DNA of 64,000 nucleotides, taken from assembly GCA_958510825.1 (NCBI GenBank), contig OY294047.1, forward strand, positions 744,001 through 808,000. Reading direction: 5' to 3'. Both the position numbers and the translations under genes were made by a program. Source of the stretch: Brachypterus glaber. Lineage: Eukaryota; Arthropoda; Insecta; Coleoptera; Kateretidae. Positions 51,401-57,400 of this stretch are shown here, piece after piece. How positions within the stretch are numbered: position 1 is the first letter of the stretch; each line of letters begins with the position of its first letter. The notes beneath the pieces are model-generated. The model saw nothing but the letters and a program-made list of their open reading frames with translations. It was not told where the DNA came from and did not search any database.

Positions 51401-54400
51401 CCATATTGTGTTTTATTCAATAAAGAAGCAAAAAGTTATTTTTTTGAGATTGTTCTCTAAGTAGCTGTGTTACTAATATTGCCATGCCAAGAGGTTGACA
51501 ACAAACAAAATTATCATACATAAACAAAAAACAACAAGAAAAAAAAGTAACGAAGAAATCAGAGAGTTCCGAATCTTGATTCTGCTTTTTATTCTAGGAG
51601 AATCGCCAGGCAGATATGAGAGTGTAATCGTTATGTACATGAAGAGTGTGTGGGGCTTACTAAAAATGACAAATTGTGCCCAAAAGTGCCCAAATTCTAC
51701 CTAAAAACAGCTGAAAATGTTATTGTGCCAGATTATTTTCTTATTAGTGTGTTAATTTTTTTAAGTTTGTTCTCTACGATTATTGCCAGTACTGTGTACA
51801 TTTTATGAACTGGCACCTCTGTGGAATGTGAAAAATTCAAGGTCACCTATACTTTACATGCTATATTTTACCTCTTCTCTTCCCCTTGCCTCAGCTCACA
51901 GGAGCCAGTTAGTATTGTGACAACAGTACCCTGGAAATTATTGGGACATGAGTTCTTAATATTATCAGTATGCAATATTTTTTAAAAAGCAATAATATTT
52001 TTTTAAGCTCCTACAATTTGTTTATTTTTTACCGATTAAAATAAAGATATATTTTTTATTGTTAATTAAAGTTTTAGGTTCGAATGCAGTAAAAAATAAA
52101 ATGTCTTAACATGATAATAATTGGGTCATCCACCTTAATTGAAACGCGTCCCCATTAAAGTTAAAACCTTAACTTAAGTAAGCCATGGCGATATATTGCA
52201 ATATATCGTGAAACATGCAAGGCGAAAAAAAAATAATCGCAAAGTGTTTTCCTGCTAAAAGAATATTTTCCTGCTGGTAGCGAAAATGAAAATAAAATCA
52301 ACCCTTAGAGTTGACCTTCTGCAATACACGAGAATCACAAGCCTTTATAACCACGAGAATGAAAGGGTTCACTACAAAAATTGTCCAATTTAAATGGACC
52401 AACTCTAGCTAAAAAAAAAATCATTTTGTTTTTCCAAGAAAACTTTTGAGTTAGTTAATAGTATATTAAAGTACTAGTTTAATAACATACTAAAGTACTA
52501 GTGCGCTAAAAACGTGTTATAAAACGAGTGCTTTATACAATTTTTTCTATTTTGCTTTAAAATGAAAAAAAACTTACATTTAAATTGATGACGGATTTAG
52601 GGATTTTTGTTTTGGATTGGCATTACAGTTTTCGCCATGTTTAAAATTCTAAGAACGAATATTATTTTGATATATTTTATAGTAATTTCTTCTCTTTTCC
52701 ACTGCAAGTAACCAAGCCACAATTTTAACACGGTAAAACATAACCTAAACACAAAATTTTGTAGAAAATTAAACTTTAAACCGACGTTCACAATTGCACG
52801 GTAAACGTCAAGAGATAGACTTTTGTCTGTTGACAACCCAAAAGAAAAAAAAGTAGAGACCTCTTATGGGCCTATAAGAACACGTAAAATGCGTGTGATT
52901 ATGAGCTTATAAGAGACGCAAAATAGAAAAAAAATAATTTCTTATTACGTTTCTCTAGGTTTTAGACAAAAAGATTATTTTTGCGAAAAAAAATCTGCCT
53001 TTGGGAGTGCACGTTCGGGAAATTTTGTGACAAATCGAGAACGGGATGGGGCAAGGGGTTTAAAGGGAGTAAAGACATCTTTATTTTTTCGTTTTTTTTT
53101 TTTAAATTTTGAAAAAAAAATTCATAGTCTTACTGTGCAATTTTCGTTAGAGCACTAGATAAGTAGAATTGTTAGGGTAGTTTGCTTGTTCCGAAAGAAA
53201 CAACCTACCTACCCTAACAAACTACCTACTCAGTGCTCTAATTTGGTGCATTGCAAGTTTTAGCAAGATAAAATTTAGGTTGGAAAATTAGTAAGGGAAC
53301 GTTCAAGTATTACGTAACGTTCCTAGGGGAGGGGGGGATGGGGTCATTTTGGAGTGTTACGACCATGTTAATGGTATAGGAAAATAGCGTTACAGGGGGG
53401 GTTCAAAATGATCAAAATTTGCGTTACGTAATACTTAAACGTTCCCTAAGATATAGAAAATTTAAATTATAACTTTCATTGTTATGAATTTGAAAGTTTT
53501 TGCCCAATTTGTATAATTTAGCTTTTTGATTTTTGGGGAATAGGGCTTTGGATCTAACTAAAATTGTTATCTAATTTTGCTGTGACGTTTCGACGATGGA
53601 TTTTCGACGTTTTCGAACCTTAAGGTTAAGTTAAATGTTTAAACAATTGTATTTTTTATACTATATATTTTTTTATTTCCAATAAAGGTTTGAAAACAAC
53701 GAAAATCCATCGTCGAAACGTCACAGCAAAATTAGATAACAATTTTAGTCAGATCCAAAGCCCTATTCCCCAAAAATCAAAAAGCTTTCATTATAATGTG
53801 TAAAAGTTATTGATATTTATTTTAAGCACAATTTATTTTTCTATCAAGTAAATTCATTAGTACCGTAAATACCTATTTGCCTCGTAACGAAACTTCAAAA
53901 AATGGAGTTCGACTTTTTTGCACCGAACCCTTCAATGTTACCATTCGAGGTGCGCCGCAGCTGCGATCAATAGCTATGCTTGCGTAATGTAATTCTATGT
54001 TTCAAGTTTATTTTTTAGAGTTACATTTTTGCTTCCCTGAAGAATTTTTTTGTAAAATAACAAAAAATCTGAATTCTTTAAATTTTTAACTGGTTATAAC
54101 CCTGGAAAATATAATTTTCAAACAAAATCTACGCTTTGATTTATTATACAAGATGGGCCATCTAAGACGGATAAGTGGTTTTCTGGCGTTATTGTTACAG
54201 TTATCAAAGTTTAATTACATCACGCATGCTATACATGAATTAGTCTACAGATTCATGAAAACAAAATGTTTCTATCACCTATTGTTTTGGAGTTATATCC
54301 ATATGAAACTTAATTTATTAATAAATTTCAGTAAAAAACTCGTCATTCTGAAATTGCGATTTCTCCCGTTAGATTAGACAGGGACAAAAGTTCTACTCAA

Positions 54401-57400
54401 AAAGGATAGAAGACATATATACACTCCCACTTCCACCCAACCAAACAATTTCTGTATTTGTTCTTTATTGAACAAATACAATATTTACTTGGCCGGGCGA
54501 AAAGTGTAACTATATTATTTTTATTAAAGAAATTACTGGCGCCATCTAAATTTTAGTAGAATTATCTTATTCTACAGATTCACATTAGCTATGTTCGTTC
54601 GTGCCGCTCAGTGCTACACTTTCCGGCCAACCAAATAAATACTGTATTTGTTGTATGAAAAACAAATACAGTATTTATTTGGTTGGCTGGAAAGTGTAGC
54701 ACAAATGAGATAGAGATAGGGTAGACGTCTTTTGTTTCATAATTCTAGTTGTAGAGTGCTCCATTACTTTTTCTTTTCTTTTTTTTTAACTTTCAATACT
54801 TTTTGTAACAAATAAGATGATATTTTAGACAAAAAAAATCAAAAATTAAGATCATAGCATAGTTAATACAAGAAAATTTTAAAATAATTTTACATTGTTT
54901 AGTTAAAAAAAATAGGCTATAAAAATAGTGATCATTTAAGAAAAAATTGGTGACTTCAAGATTTCTTATGACTTTAGTGGTAATTCTTCAGTCTAAAAGT
55001 CAAAATTTTGCTTTATCATCAAAAATGGCCTCGCTACGGGTCTGCTTGCGCATTTTTTAACTCGAAGATATTTTTCCTATAAAGCAGACGTTTTTAAAAA
55101 TATAATACCTGTTTTTATAAGTAAGTGTAGTAAAAAACGCTCTCCTATAAGAGTTTTTTTCTTTCAATTATGAGCTAGTTTGCTTTTCGGGTCCATTAAT
55201 ATTTCTTTCTAAGTTAGTAAATTGCTTTACTCCCTACCTACTTTACAAACGAAATATCTTTTTATATTCTTTGCATTTTGCAACAGTCTCATTTTCTTTA
55301 CTGTTTCTTCCAATTTTATTTTATAAGTAATTATAATTATTAAAGAACTCACTCATCACCATACAGGGTGGTATTGCACTTTTTCCATTCTTTAAAAATC
55401 GTTCACCTAACATCTGTACAGTATAGTCCGTAAATACGTGTTAGTAAACGTCAAATACATAACCTCAAATTGACAAACTAATTTTAAGATAATTGTTGCG
55501 TTTTTTTGATGTTTAGGTTTTAGGTCGTAGGAAAAATAGTATAGGCACCTCGACGCCGACCATTTAAGTGCACATCGAGTGATCTCGTGCACTAAAAACT
55601 AGGTTCGCGTACTCCGTGTGTAATATACATACTATTACACAAGTCAAAATGTAACAGACAATTAAAATTACATCTAAATAAGTAAATAAAAGTCTTAAGA
55701 ATCTCAAAATTCTCTAGGAAGATATTGCCACCCGTCTAGAAAGGGTATCCGTTTCAGCTTGTTAAAATTTGAATTAAATCTAAAAATTCCTATATTTATA
55801 CTGTTTATTTTTTATAGGACAACCTCCCAAAACTCCCAGTTCCTCCACTGGAAACCACACTAGAAAAATACGAAAAAACATTGTTGCCGCTCCTGACCAA
55901 ACAAGAACATGAACATTTAAGGACTATTATTGATAAGTTTAAGGATTCAAATGGGCTTGGTCCAAAGCTGCAATCGTATCTAGAAAATCGACGGGAAAAA
56001 ACTGACAACTGGGTGAGAAACAATATTTTTTGTACTAAATTTTGACTATTTGGGAAATGCAATATACCATTTACTGTGAATAATATATAATGAAATGCGT
56101 ATCTTCACAGCTTGTTATTTTAATAAAGTAAAAAATTTGTTTTAGGCATATGAGTACTGGCTAAATGACATGTACCTTAACTACCGTCAAGGAATACCAA
56201 TAAACTCAAACCCAGGAATGGTATTCCCGCCCAGAAAATTTACAACCATTCTCGACGTGGCGCGGTTCACTGCAAGACTCCTAGACGCAGCTTTGGACCA
56301 CAAAGAAATCCTAAACAAACGCCTTTTACCCCTGGAAAAAGCCACCTCTAGGGAACCGGGACAACCTCTCTGCATGGCGCAATACTACAGAATACTAAGC
56401 GCTTGTAGAATCCCGGGGATCCCTAGGGACTCACAATACATATCAATCTATAACAAGACTGTTGAAAATCATTGTGAACATATCATAGTTTTATGTCGTA
56501 GTCAATTTTATTGCGTACCTTTGGTAGCTCCTGATAGAGGAAGGCTTTCTGAGGACGAGATATGCGCACAATTACTTTTTATCCTGGACGATGCTCCTTG
56601 TTTATCCAGCACCCAGTCTGTGGGTGTTTTAACAGCCTGGAAACGCGACCTGTGGGCCCAGGCGAGGAATTCCCTGTTAAGGGAAGAGGGAAATGCTCGG
56701 AACATGGAACTTATCACCAAAGCACTGTTGATAGTTTGTTTAGATGAAGCTTTGCCTGCTAGCTTTAATTGTAGGGCACAAAAGGGTGGGAAAGGGCACA
56801 GTACTGGAGGAAGGGACGAAACGAATTTAGCTCATCAAATGATCCATGGAGGAGGTAATAAACGAGTTTTTCCACTACTAGCTTTAGAACACACCATTAT
56901 TAATCATGTTTCAGACTGTAAAATTAATTTTCTTCACCTATAGCAATAATAATTTTTTCTCTCCTAGTAGGAGTAAATTTGATAAACAATGGATATCTGC
57001 CACTTGATTTTCTTTGAACTGAAAAGACATGTCATTGCTTATAATTTTTAATGGACAAAATGCAACAATATTTTGCATTGGATAAAAAATGAGCATGGAA
57101 AATATTATAAATGAATTAATTATAATAGAATATAACATATTATTCAGTAAATAAACAACTTACTGATGTTTTTACACATTTTAAAAATATCAAAATGCCA
57201 CCCACTAGAACTGTCAACTTTCAGTGAATAAATCAATTGATTAATTTGTTTTCAGAAAGGGAGATTTCAAAGACTACTTGTTTTTCCGAGGTTAATTAAG
57301 ATCCAAAAAAAAATAGTTTATTATTGATATAAAAATGTTAAATAATAAGAATAAATGCGCTAGTAGTAAAAAAATAATATATAAACCATGGTAGAGAATA

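Noticed and set aside
56187..56720. Antisense open frames over ChAT exon 4
   Set aside because: Shadows of the coding exon without independent similarity.
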